This document shows positions 9,584-21,200 of a stretch of DNA of 64,000 nt, one piece after another (position 1 is the first letter of the stretch; each line of letters starts with the position of its first letter). The stretch is taken from NCBI GenBank assembly GCA_022414725.1, contig CM039466.1:39696771-39760770 (forward strand), in the 5' to 3' direction. The DNA comes from Microglena sp. YARC. Taxonomy: Eukaryota; Chlorophyta; Chlorophyceae; Chlamydomonadales; Chlamydomonadaceae. The position numbers and the translations under genes are program-made. The notes below the pieces were generated by a model. That model was not told where the DNA came from and ran no database searches. It saw only the letters and a program-made list of their open reading frames with translations.

Positions 9584-10151
9584 GCTTGGGGCTCGCAGTA
9601 TATCCTTCTTGTCCACCACAATTGACTGGATGCTGACATTTCCAGATGTGCTAGGTCGCCTAGTATGCCGCAGCATCCAGGTGGAGTCCCAGGGTGAGGT
9701 CCCAGGACGGTAGTTGGGCGTGTGAGGGGGCCCAGCCCCCCCAGCCCCCATGCTACTCGCAGTCCCCAGCCGCCCCTGACCCTGTTGTGGGGTCCATCTG
9801 CCTTGTCCCTGGCTGTACCCCCCGGAAGGGGTAGAGGGGGGCCCAGCCCCCCCAGGTCCCCCTCTGCTGGGGGCCCTTACACTGGGGCCCCCAGGTTGGG
9901 AGTAGGAGAAGGACGCTACCCTGTGTACGTGAGCTCCATAGTTTCTGTGGCCAGCCCCCCCTGCGGGGGCAGAACTGCGGGCACGACGTGTAGGAGACAG
10001 GTTTGTACCGCACATGTGGGGGCCTGAGGCAGTACCATGAGGCCCCCCCCTAGAGGTTGGTGCAGTAGCTGCAGATCTAGACGTGAGAGGGCCATGCCTA
10101 GAGGCGGTGTGTTGGGGGCTTTGGGCGAGGGATGACAGCCCAGGGGGAGAA
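9584..10151 (-). CDS. Gly/Pro/Ser-rich exon upstream in the same minus-strand gene
   Basis: The exon starts behind GATCGCAG (exon from 10151, one base of a split codon) and ends before the good donor GTGAGTG at 9583. About 189 codons are open, with GGPSVRAPSRGGPGGAGPP, SYSQPGG and a well-mixed C-terminus ending STSGNVSIQSIVVDKKDILR plus APS. The last 25 residues are the source of the 110-bp array. The order, strand and style agree with the exons at 5379-6182 and 3880-4620, so I infer one gene. The function is unknown and a largely disordered protein is likely. Confidence 0.5.
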
Positions 10152-10336
10152 CTGCGATCAGGTTGCAATTTTCAAAGCTGGCTTCAGATTTGAATTCGAA
10201 TCATTACTGCAAGTAAATTAATAAAATAAAATAAAAACGAGAAGAAACGAGAGGAATAGATAAGACAAGGAAATGAGAAGAAGAAACGGAAGAAAGAAAG
10301 GTTAAATGGGAAGGGGAGATAAGAGGACCAGTCTAC

Positions 10337-11425
10337 CTATGTGTCGCTTGCCCTCTCAGTTCCATTTCTCCCTCCTAGTGCTTCAATCCTCTGACCAAGC
10401 CCAAAAATGAAAAAAATGAAAAAAAGAATGGGATTTACAAAACAAAAAGAGGAACAGAGGCAACAGATCAACAAGAAGAAAATAAAACCAATGGCCCTGT
10501 CTACCTGTGTGCTGCTTGCCCTCTCAGTTCCATTTCTCCCTCCTAGTGCTTCAATCCTCTGACCAGGCCCCAAAATGAAAAAAATGAAAAAAGAATGGGA
10601 TAGACAAAAAGAGGAAATGAGAGGAACAGAGGATACAGATCAACAATAAGAAAATAAAAACCAATGCCCCTGTCTACATGTGTGCTGCCTGCCCTCTCAG
10701 TTCCATTTTTTCCTCCTTGTGAATCAATCCTCCAGCAGGGCCCAGAAATGAAATAAGGAAGGGGAAAAGAAAGGAAAAGAAATAATAGAAAGAAATAATG
10801 GGAAGAAGAAACGAGAGGAACATAGGAAACAGATCAATGAGCAGAAAATAAAAACCAATGGCCCTGTCTGCTTCTGTGCTGCTTGCCCTCTCAGTTCCAT
10901 TTCTTCCTCCTTGTGAATCAATCCTCTGGCCAGGCCCAGAAATGAAAAAAGAGAGAGAAAAAGAAAGAATGGAAAGAAGGAATGGGAAGAAGAAACGAAG
11001 GGAACAGAGGAAACAGATCAATTAGCAGAAAATAAAAACCAATGGCCCTGTCTGCCTGTGTGCTGCTTGCCCTCTCAGTTCCATCACTTCCACCTTCTGC
11101 ATCAATCCTCCGACCAGGCCCAGAAAATGATAAGAGGAATGAAGAAAAAATAGGAATGGGAAAAAATGCCTGCCTGCCTGCCTGCTGCTTGCCCTCTCAG
11201 TTCCATTTCTTCCCTCTTGTGGAGCAGTCCTCCGGCCAGCAATGAAAAAGGAAGAAAGAAGGAAGGGAAAGTAGGAATGGGAAGAAGAAACAAGAAAAGA
11301 GACAAAGAAATGAGGAGAAGAAATGAGAAGAAAAAACTAGTGTACCCTCCTATGTATACCTGTGAGTCGCTCGCCCTCTCAGTTCCATTTCTTCCTTCTT
11401 GTGGAGCAATCCTCCGACCAGGGCT
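10337..11425 (-). repeat. Array of about seven units, each with a 54-bp exon-like core
   Basis: On the minus strand each unit has a T-rich tract, then (C/T)TGGTCAG, then a 54-bp core coding RIEALGGRNGTERASSTQ or variants, then GTAGAC. The best cores are 10337-10390 and 10505-10558, both exactly 54 bp, in phase, with AG before and GTAG after. Later copies at about 10.68, 10.87, 11.06, 11.18 and 11.36 kb have lost an acceptor or donor, or shifted frame. The spacing is about 125-185 bp. This is a duplicated cassette exon with its splice sites. Confidence 0.8.
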
Positions 11426-11469
11426 TGCTCCTTGGGCGACAGAAACGACAAAGCATCTGCCGATCGGCT

Positions 11470-12180
11470 TTTGATCTGCAACACAAACAAGCACATTTTG
11501 TTTATTATTATTGGGCTCAGGTTGAGGAAAGAGTTGAGGGAAGAATGGTCAAAGAGCTCCAACTTGAAGTTCGGTGTCACATTCAGGTGCGATCAGTTTT
11601 TAATCTGCCACAAAAACAAGATTGCACATAGGTTGAGGAAAGAGTTGAGGGATGAATGGTCAAAGAGATCTAACTTGAAGTACGGTTTCGCATTCAGGTG
11701 TGATCGGTTGTTGGTCTGCCCCACAAACAAGATTGCACATAGGTTGAGGAAAGAGTTGAGGGATGAATGGACAAAGGTGCCCCAGCTTGAAGTTCGGTGT
11801 CACATTCAGGTGTGATCGGTTGTTGGTCTGCCTCACAAACAAGATTAAGCATAGGTTGAGGAAAGAGTTGGGGGATGAATGGTCTAAGAGATCTAACTTG
11901 AAGTTCGGTGTCGCATTCAGGAGTGATTAGTTGTTGACCTGCCACACAAACAAGATTGCGCATAGGTTAAGACAGAAACGACATTGCATCGGCCAATCGG
12001 CTTTTGATTTGCCACACAAAAAAGATTGGGCAGATAAGTGGTTGAGGGATGAATGGTCAAAGAGCTCCAACTAGAGATTCGTTCCGCATTCAAGTGTGAT
12101 CGGTTGTTGACCTGCCACACAAACAAAATTGCGCATAGGTTAAAGAAAGAGTTGAGGGACGGATGGTCAAGGGTACCTTC
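11470..12180 (-). repeat. About 125-bp minisatellite with acceptor-edge units
   Basis: About six units. On the minus strand they read TTGTTTGTGG(G)GCAG, an acceptor, followed by ACCAACAACCGATCACACCT and GTTAGATC, then CTCAACTCTTTCCTCAACC. The unit nearest the gene (acceptor TTTGTGTTGCAG at about 11477) starts ATCAAAAGCCGATCGG and runs on into the last 54-bp core. Confidence 0.75.
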
Positions 12181-13110
12181 ACTTCAAGTTTGGTTTCGCA
12201 TATCTCTGCCCCTGTCCCCTTCCTGAAAAGGGGTTGGAGAGAGAGTTGGGTGTAACATTGAATAATGTGCTATAACTTCAAGTTTGGTTTCGCAATCAGG
12301 TTTGGTGGTCATATCTCTGCCCCTGTCCCCTTCCTTGACATAGATTGGGAAGAGAGCTGGGTGACAAATGGACAAATGTCCTCCTAGTTAAAGTTTAGTG
12401 TCGAATTCAGGTTTGATGGTCATATCTCTGCCCCTGTTCCCTTCCTGGACACAGAAGAGAGTTGGGGGACAAATTGTCGAACATGCCCCAACTTCTGTTG
12501 AATGCAGGCGTGGTAGCCACATATCTGCCTCTTTTCCCTTCCTGGACAGAGGTTGGGAAGAGATTTAAGGGACAAATTGTCAAACATGCCCCAGCTTGTG
12601 TTGAATGCAGGCGTGGTAGCCACATCTCTGTCTCTTTTCCCTTCCTGGACAGAGGTTGGGAAGAGAGTTAAGGGACAAATCGTCAAACATGCCCCAGCTT
12701 GTGTTGAATGCAGGCGTGGTAGCCACATCTCTGCCTCTTTTCCCTTCCTGGACAGAGGTTGGGAAGAGAGTTAAGGGACAAATCGTCAAACATACCCCAG
12801 CTTGTGTTGAATGCAGGCGTGGTAGCCACATCTCTGCCTCTTTTCCCTTCCTGGACAGAGGTTGGGAAGAGAGTTAAGGGACAAATTGTCAAACATGCCC
12901 CAGCTTGTGTTGAATGCAGGCGTGGTAGCCACATCTCTGTCTCTTTTCCCTTCCTGGACAGAGGTTGGGAAGAGAGTTAAGGGACAAATCGTCAAACATG
13001 CCCCAGCTTGTGTTGAATGCAGGCGTGGTAGCCACATCTCTGCCTCTTTTCCCTTCCTGGACAGAGGTTGGGAAGAGAGTTAAGGGACAAATTGTCAAAC
13101 ATGCCCCAGC
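12180..13110 (-). repeat. 103-bp minisatellite, about seven close copies plus diverged ones
   Basis: The period is 103 bp between 12.54 and 13.06 kb with nearly identical units. Diverged copies extend back to about 12.2 kb. On the minus strand a unit has CCAACCTCTGTCCAG, an acceptor-like sequence, then GAAGGGAAAAGAGGCAGAGA (coding EGKRGRDVATTPAFNTSWGM). No matching donor is seen. Confidence 0.85.
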
Positions 13111-13630
13111 TTGGTAGGCGCATCTCTGATCCTGTCTCCTTCCTGGAAACAGGTTGGTGAGGAGTTTTGGGAAGCGCTGCTGGTTACCCCCTGCCCCCCC
13201 TGCCTCTCTGCTGCTGGCCGACCCCATCATCCACACCTTTGCCTGGCATTCTGCCATGATTCCTTTGCTCATATGCTTCTAGAGATATTTGTAACCTGCC
13301 AACACAGCCTGTTTACCCGCAACACCGCTCCCATCATCCACACCTTTGCCTGGCGTTCTGCCATGATTCCTTTGCTCCTTTGCTTCTGGAGATATTCGTA
13401 ACTTGCAAACGCAGCATGTTTACGTACACCACAACTCCCCCCTGGCCCTCGCCCCCCCCCCCCCCCCCCTGCCACCTACCCCCCTGCCTCCCTGCTACTG
13501 GCCGACCCATCATCCACACCTTTGCCTGGCGTTCTGCCATGATTCCTTTGCTCCTTTGCTTCTGGAGATATTCATAACTTGCAAATACAGCATGTTTACC
13601 CGCACCGCCGGTGGTATCCAGCATTGACTG
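13110..13630 (-). repeat. Three diverged copies of a 110-180 bp unit
   Basis: Copies share CCATCATCCACACCTTTGCC and TTCTGCCATGATTCCTTTGC. On the minus strand they code YLQKQRSKGIMAERQAKVWM in one frame. A (C)n tract at about 13.45-13.47 kb separates two copies. Confidence 0.7.
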
Positions 13631-13639
13631 CTCTTTCTC

Positions 13640-14180
13640 TGCAATATAGGAGGTTCAGGTTTAGGCCAAGTTGTATTGTGATAAACTTAGGGGACACTCT
13701 GCGGTGGTCACACAGCCTGTTTACCAGCAGCACCCCATGTGTCCAGCATTTGCTGCTCCTTTTCTGCAATATAAGAGGTTCAGGTTTAGGCTAAGTTGTC
13801 TTGTGATGTGCCTATGGGACACTCTGCGGTGGTCACACAGCCTGTTTTCCAGCAGCACCCCTTGTGTCGAGCATCTGCTGCTCCGTCCCTGTATTATAAG
13901 AGGATCAGGTATAGGCCAAGTTGACTTGTGATAATCTTAGGGGACACTCTGCTGTGACCACACAGCCTGTTTACCAGCAGCACCAATTGTGTCCAGCATT
14001 TGCTGCTCCTTCTCTGCAATATAAGAGGTTCAGGTTTAGGCTATGCTGTATTGTATTGCGCTTAGGGTACACTTCTGCACCGCTGCCTGTTCACCCGCAC
14101 CACGGCCTGTGTTCAGCACTTGCTGCTCTTTCTCAGATAGGACAGAATTGGAGCTTCAGAGGCTAAGGTAGTTAGGTGTA
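13640..14180. repeat. Diverged flank of the 132-bp satellite
   Basis: Four older units of about 125 bp share CACTCTGCGGTGGTCACACA, CCTGTTTACCAGCAGCACC and AGGTTCAGGTTTAGGC with the main satellite. Edge divergence of this type is usual in satellites renewed by unequal exchange. Confidence 0.8.
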
Positions 14181-14189
14181 TTATGTATT

Positions 14190-14320
14190 TATGTTTAGAG
14201 ACCGTCGTATCATATGATGTAGACCAAATGAGGGTATGTTATCATATGATATCGTACAATCAGACTGCCAGTATCATATGGTGACATGATATAATATTGT
14301 CGTACCCTAATTATGTTGCG
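14190..14320. repeat. AT palindromic insert between satellite blocks
   Basis: CATATGATATCGTAC, TATCATATGGTGACATGATA and related palindromes match the block at 1-420. They separate the older 125-bp units from the 132-bp units. Confidence 0.7.
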
Positions 14321-15262
14321 GGTAGGGGAAACTCTGCGGTGGTCACACTGCCTGTTTACAAGCAGCACCCCATGTGCCCAGCACTTGCTGCTCTTTCTCT
14401 GGTATGACAGAACGTGATGTCCAGGTTTGGGCTAAGGTGTATTATGTTGCGGTTATGGGGAAACTCTGCGGTGGTCACACTGCCTGTTTACAAGCAGCAC
14501 CCCATGTGCCCAGCACTTGCTGCTCTTTCTCTGTTATGACAGAACGTGATGTCCAGGTTTGGGCTAAGGTGTATTATGTTGCGGTTATGGGGAAACTCTG
14601 CGGTGGTCACACTGCCTGTTTACAAGCAGTACCCCATGTGCCCAGCACTTGCTGCTCTTTCTCTGTTATGACAAAACGTGATGTCCAGGTTTGGGCTAAG
14701 GTGTATTATGTTGCGGTTATGGGGAAACTCTGCGGTGGTCACACTGCCTGTTTACAAGCAGCACCCCATGTGCCCAGCACTTGCTGCTCTTTCTCTGTTA
14801 TGACAGAACGTGATGTCCAGGTTTGGGCTAAGGTGTATTATGTTGCGGTTGTGGGGAAACTCTGCGGTGGTCACACTGCCTGTTTACAAGCAGCACCCCA
14901 TGTGCCCAGCACTTGCTGCTCTTTCTCTGTTATGACAGAACGTGATGTCCAGGTTTGGGCTAAGGTGTATTTTGTTGCGGTTATGGGGAAACTCTGCGGT
15001 GGTCACACTGCCTGTTTACAAGCAGCACCCATGTTGCCCAGCACTTGCTGCTCTTTCTCTGTTATGACAGAACGTGATGTCCAGGTTTGGGCTAAGGTGT
15101 ATTTTGTTGCGGTTATGGGGAAACTCTGCGGTGGTCACACTGCCTGTTTACAAGCAGCACCCCATGTGCCCAGCACTTGCTGCTCTTTCTCTGTTATGAC
15201 AGAACGTGATGTCCAGGTTTGGGCTAAGGTGTATTATGTTGCGGTTATGGGGAAACTCTGCG

Positions 15263-18200
15263 GTGTCACACTGCCTGTTTACAAGCAGCACCCCATGTGC
15301 CCAGCACTTGCTGCTCTTTCTCTGTTATGACAGAACGTGATGTCCAGGTTTGGGCTAAGGGTGTATGTTGCGGTTATGGGGAACTCTGCGGTGGCTCACA
15401 CTGCTGTTTACAAGCAGCACCATGTGCCAGCACTTGCTGCTCTTTTCTCTGTTATGACAGAACGTGATGTCCAGGTTTGGGCTAAGGTGTATTTTGTTGC
15501 GGTTATGGGGAAACTCTGCGGTGGTCACACTGCCTGTTTACAAGCAGCACCCCATGTGCCCAGCACTTGCTGCTCTTTCTCTGTTATGACAGAACGTGAT
15601 GTCCAGGTTTGGGCTAAGGTGTATTATGTTGCGGTTATGGGGAACCTCTGCGGTGGTCACACTGCCTGTTTACAAGCAGCACCCCATGTGCCCAGCACTT
15701 GCTGCTCTTTCTCTGTTATGACAGAACGTGATGTCCAGGTTTGGGCTAAGGTGTATTTTGTTGCGGTTATGGGGAAACTCTGCGGTGGTCACACTGCCTG
15801 TTTACAAGCAGCACCCCATGTGCCCAGCACTTGCTGCTCTTTCTCTGTTATGACAGAACGTGATGTCCAGTTGGGGGCTAAGGTGTATTATGTTGCGGTT
15901 ATGGGAAACTCTGCGGTGGTCCACACTGCTGTTTACAAGCAGCACCCCATGTGCCCAGCACTTGCTGCTCTTTCTCTGTTATGACAAACGTGATGTCCAG
16001 GTTTTGGGCTAAGGTATTAGTTGCGGTTATGGGGAAACTCTGCGGTGGTCAAGCAGCACCTCCTGTGCCCAGCACTTGCGCTCTTTCCTCTGTTATGACC
16101 TGTTTAGAGCAGTCACGGTTTGGGTAAGGTGTATTTTGTTGGCATGGGGAACCCCATCTGGCGGTGCCAGCACTTGCTGCAAGGCAGCACCCAAATCCCA
16201 GCACTTTCTCTTTCTCTGTTTTATTGACAGAACGTGATTGTTGCGGTAGCACCCCGCATTGCCCGGCACTTGCCTGCTTCTTTTCTCTGTTATGACAGGA
16301 ACGTGTCGGTTTGGGGCTAAAGGTGGTATTTTGTTGCGGTTATGGGGAAACTCTGCGGTGTGTCTAAGGTGTACAAGCAGCAGCCCCATTTTGTTTGCCA
16401 CACTTGTGGTCTTTCTCTGTTCTATGTTGCCGGTTGTCCAGGTGGGATTTCTGTTGCGGTTATGGGGAAACTCTGCGGTGGTCACAACTGCCTGTTTACA
16501 AGTGTGCCCAGCACTTGCTGCTCTTTCTCTGTTTATGATGTTTTTGGGCTAAGGTTATTATGTTGCGGTTATATGGGAAACTCTGCGGTGGTCACACCAC
16601 CTGTTTACAAGCAGCACCTTGCTGGTTAATAAGGTTGCCTCAGTTCTCTGCACCCATTAGCACCCTTGAGTTTGGGTTAAGGTTAATTAGTCTATGAACG
16701 CTGCGACACCTAGGGTTGGGCTAAGGGTGTATTTTGTTGCGGTTATGGGGAAACTGCTGGCGGTGGTTCACACTGCCCTGTTTACAAGCAGCACCAATGG
16801 ATGAGTCATGTGCCAGCACTTGCTGCTCTTTCTCTGTTATGACAGAACGTGATGTCCAGGTTTGGGGCTAAGGTGTATTTTGTTTCCGCGGTTATGGGGA
16901 AACTCTGGCGGTGGGTCACACTGCCTGTTTACAAAGCAGCAACCCCATGTGCCCAGCCACTTGCTGTCTCTTTCTCTGTTATGACAGAAAGGTGTATTTT
17001 GTTCGTGATTCTGTCCAGGTTTGGCAACCCTTGCCCAGCACTTGCGTGTCCTTCTCTGTTAAGAACGTGTGTTCTCATTAAGGTGTTGTTGCGGTTATGG
17101 GGAACCCTGCTGTTTACTCTGCGGCTGCTCTTTTCTCTGTTTGAAAAGTGGTCAGGTGTATTATGTTTGCACTGCGGTGGTCTGTGTTACAAGCAGCACC
17201 CCATGTTGCCCAGCACTTGCTGCTCTTTCTCTGTTATGACAGAACGTGATGTCCAGGCGTTTGGGAAACTCTGCTAAGGTGTACCAACCGCACCTTAGTT
17301 GCGCTCCTTCCTTCAATGTTATGGGGAAAGTGTCTCTCTCAACAACTCTACGCGGTCACACCTGCCTGTTTACAAGCAGCACCCCATGTCCCAGCACTTG
17401 CTGCTCTTTCTCTGTTATGACAGAACGTGATGTCCAGGTTTGGCGCTAAGGTGTATTTTTGTTGCGGTTATGGGGAAACTCTGCGGTGTCACACTGCCTG
17501 TTTACAAGCAGCACCCCATGTGCCCAGCACTTGCTGCTCTTATCTGTTATGACAGAACGTGATGTCCAGGTTTGGGCTAAGTGTATTATTGTTGCGTTAT
17601 GGGCGAAAAACTCTGCGGTTCACACTGCCTGTAGTTACAAGCAGCACCCCATGTGTGCTCCCACATCTGGCTCTTTCTCTGTTATGACAACTTGTTCCAG
17701 GTTGGGCTAAGGTGTATTTGTTGCGGTTATGGGAAAGCTCTGCGGTGGGGCACACTGCCTGTTTTACAACAGCACCCCTGTGCCAGAACCAGGCACTTGC
17801 TGCTCTTTCTCTGTTATTGAACAGAACGTGGATGTCCAGGTTTGGGGCTGAAGGGTGTATTTTGGTTGCGGTTATGGGGAAACTCTGCGGTGTAACACTG
17901 CCTGTTTTAACAGCAGCACCTCATGTGCTCCAGCACTTGCTTGCTGCTTTTCTCTGTTATGACAGAACGTGATGTCCAGGGTTTGGGCAGGTGTGTATGT
18001 TTGCGGTTATTTGGGGAAACTCTGCGGTGGTCACACTGCTGTTTACAAGCAGCACCCCATGTGCCCAGCACTTGCTGCTCTTTCTCTGATTATGACAGAA
18101 CGTGATGTCCAGGTTTGGCTAAGGTCTATTAGTTGGTTGCGGTTATGGGGAAAAGCTCTGCGGTGGTCACACTGCCTGTTTACAAGCGCAGCACCCCATG

Positions 18201-21200
18201 TGCGCCAGCACTTGCTGCCTTTCTCTGTTAACAGAACGTGATTGTCCATTTGGGCTAAGATGTATTTGTTGCGTTAGGGGGAACTCTCGGTGGTCACACG
18301 CCTGGTTTTACAACACACCCCATTGCCAGCACTTGCTGCTCTTTCTCTGTTATGACAGAACGTGATGTCCCAGGTTTGCGGCGTAAGGTGTATTTTGTTG
18401 CGTTATGGGGCAAACTCTTGCGGTGGCACACTGCCTGTTTTAAAAGCAGGCACCCCATTGCCCAGCACTTGCCCTGCGCTTTCTCTTTTATGACAGAACG
18501 TATCGTCCAGCGATTTGAAGGCGCTAAGGTAAATTAGATTATAGCGGTTATGGAATACTCTCAATTGCGGTGAACAGTCACCATCTTCCTGAATATACAA
18601 GCCAGCACCCCCATGTATGACGCCCAAGCACTTGCTACCTCTTTCTCTGTTATGACAGAGCCGTGATGTCCAGTTTCGGCTAAGGTGTATTATGTGCGTT
18701 ATTGCGGGAAAACTCTGCGGTTGGTCACACTGCCTGTTACAAGCAGCACCCAGTGCCCAGCACTGCTGCTCTGTCCTTGGTTATTACCAGAACATCTGAG
18801 ATGTCACGTTAGACTAAAAGCCGCTGATTATAAGGTTCCCGTTCATGCGCGTAAGAACTCTGCCGGTGGCCACCACTGCCGTTTACCAAGCAGCACCCCA
18901 TGTGCCAGCACTGCTGCCTCTTTCTCCTGTCCCCGCTACCAACCAGAACGTGATGTCCCACGTTGGCTAAGGTTATTTTAGTTGCGGTTATGGCGTAAAC
19001 TCTGCAACACGGTGTTCACACCTGCTCGGTTTACAAAGCAGCACCCCATGTGCCAGCACTTAGCTGCTTCTTTCTCATTTTATAACAGAAGTCCACGAAG
19101 CTCCAGGTTGGGAAATAAAGGTGTATTTTGTTCGGTTAGTGGGAAACGCTCTGCGGTGGGTCAACACTGCCGTTCACAAGCAGCACCCCATTGCCTCCCA
19201 GCATTGCTGCTCTTCTCTCTTGTTATGACACAAGACGTATTTCAGACAAATGTACCAGTGGTATGCCTAAGGTGTATTTGTTAACGCCGGTGTCATGAAG
19301 GGAAACTCTGCGTGTCCACTGCCGTTACAAGCAGCACCCATTGCCCAGCCCTTGCTGCTCTTTTCTCGTTATGACAGAACGTGGATGTCCAGGTTTGGGC
19401 TAAGTGGTAATTAGGTTGCGTGTTATGGGGAAACTCTGCGTGTCACACTGCCCTGGTTTTACAAGCATTCCGCANNNNNNNNNNNNNNNNNNNNNNNNNN
19501 NNNNNNNNNNNNNNNNNNNNNNNNNNNNNNNNNNNNNNNNNNNNNNNNNNNNNNNNNNNNNNNNNNNNNNNNNNNNNNNNNNNNNNNNNNNNNNNNNNNN
19601 NNNNNNNNNNNNNNNNNNNNNNNNNNNNNNNNNNNNNNNNNNNNNNNNNNNNNNNNNNNNNNNNNNNNNNNNNNNNNNNNNNNNNNNNNNNNNNNNNNNN
19701 NNNNNNNNNNNNNNNNNNNNNNNNNNNNNNNNNNNNNNNNNNNNNNNNNNNNNNNNNNNNNNNNNNNNNNNNNNNNNNNNNNNNNNNNNNNNNNNNNNNN
19801 NNNNNNNNNNNNNNNNNNNNNNNNNNNNNNNNNNNNNNNNNNNNNNNNNNNNNNNNNNNNNNNNNNNNNNNNNNNNNNNNNNNNNNNNNNNNNNNNNNNN
19901 NNNNNNNNNNNNNNNNNNNNNNNNNNNNNNNNNNNNNNNNNNNNNNNNNNNNNNNNNNNNNNNNNNNNNNNNNNNNNNNNNNNNNNNNNNNNNNNNNNNN
20001 NNNNNNNNNNNNNNNNNNNNNNNNNNNNNNNNNNNNNNNNNNNNNNNNNNNNNNNNNNNNNNNNNNNNNNNNNNNNNNNNNNNNNNNNNNNNNNNNNNNN
20101 NNNNNNNNNNNNNNNNNNNNNNNNNNNNNNNNNNNNNNNNNNNNNNNNNNNNNNNNNNNNNNNNNNNNNNNNNNNNNNNNNNNNNNNNNNNNNNNNNNNN
20201 NNNNNNNNNNNNNNNNNNNNNNNNNNNNNNNNNNNNNNNNNNNNNNNNNNNNNNNNNNNNNNNNNNNNNNNNNNNNNNNNNNNNNNNNNNNNNNNNNNNN
20301 NNNNNNNNNNNNNNNNNNNNNNNNNNNNNNNNNNNNNNNNNNNNNNNNNNNNNNNNNNNNNNNNNNNNNNNNNNNNNNNNNNNNNNNNNNNNNNNNNNNN
20401 NNNNNNNNNNNNNNNNNNNNNNNNNNNNNNNNNNNNNNNNNNNNNNNNNNNNNNNNNNNNNNNNNNNNNNNNNNGGTGCTGTCACACGTGCCCCTGTTAC
20501 AAGCAGCACCCCATGTGCCAACAGCACTTGCTGCTGCATTTCTCTGTTTATGAGCAGGAATCGTCGAGTCAGTTTGGCTAAGTTTGCGATTGCGTGTTGC
20601 CGCCCGGACTATGGGAGTGGATATACCTCTTGTGGGTGTAGTGTCAGACACTGGGAACCTGTTTACAAAGCAGCACCACATGTGCCCACACTTTGCTGCT
20701 CTTTCTCTGTTATGACAAGATACGATGATGTCCAGGTTTGGCTGAAGGTGGATATATTGTTCATCTGGGATTATGGGGAAACTCTTGCTGGTCACACATG
20801 GCCTGTTCTCACAAGCAGACCCCATGGCCCAGCACTTGCGCTCTTTCTCTGTTATGACAGAACGTGATTGTCGAGTTTTTGGGCTAAAGTGTTATTTTGT
20901 TGCTCTGGTATATGGGGGAAACTTTTCAGCTTTGAGTCACACTGTACTGTTTACAAGCAGCACCCCATTTGCCAGCACTTGCTGCTCCTCTCCTCTGTTC
21001 TGAAGAAGTTGATGTCCAGGTTTGGAGGCTAAGGTGTTATTTTGTTGCGGTTCCTTGGGGAAACTTGCGGTGGTCACACTCGCCCATGTTTCTCCAAGCA
21101 GGTCGAGCCCATGTGCCCACTCAGCACTTGCTCTCTTTCTCTTCTTTCATATGACAAAAACAAAGGACACATCCACATGGTGCCAGGTTTGCGGTTGTAA

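Larger units (their letters stand above)
7480..9660 (-). repeat. 110-bp minisatellite, about 19 copies, carrying splice-site-flanked exon copies
   Basis: Spacing of the shared ACACACTCACC core is 110 bp for the first units (7521, 7631, 7741, 7851, 7961), then 108-112. Read on the minus strand, a unit has about 77 bp of coding-like text with the recurrent peptide QSIVVDKKDIL, then a donor GTGAGTGTGTTGGG, then about 31-33 bp ending in CATAG or TACAG. This matches the 3' edge of the exon at 9584-10151 and its donor. Most units do not keep one frame (77 is not a multiple of 3), so only the 9470-9550 copy looks usable. Confidence 0.85.

Noticed and set aside
14374..15984. Long plus-strand open frames with a 44-residue repeat
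   Set aside because: The DNA period of 132 is a multiple of 3, so any stop-free frame stays open. The other plus-strand frames are stopped once per unit, and there is no start, splice or domain support.
19400..20867. Several frames of 370-490 codons on both strands
   Set aside because: They cross 1000 N and exist only because N has no stop codons.
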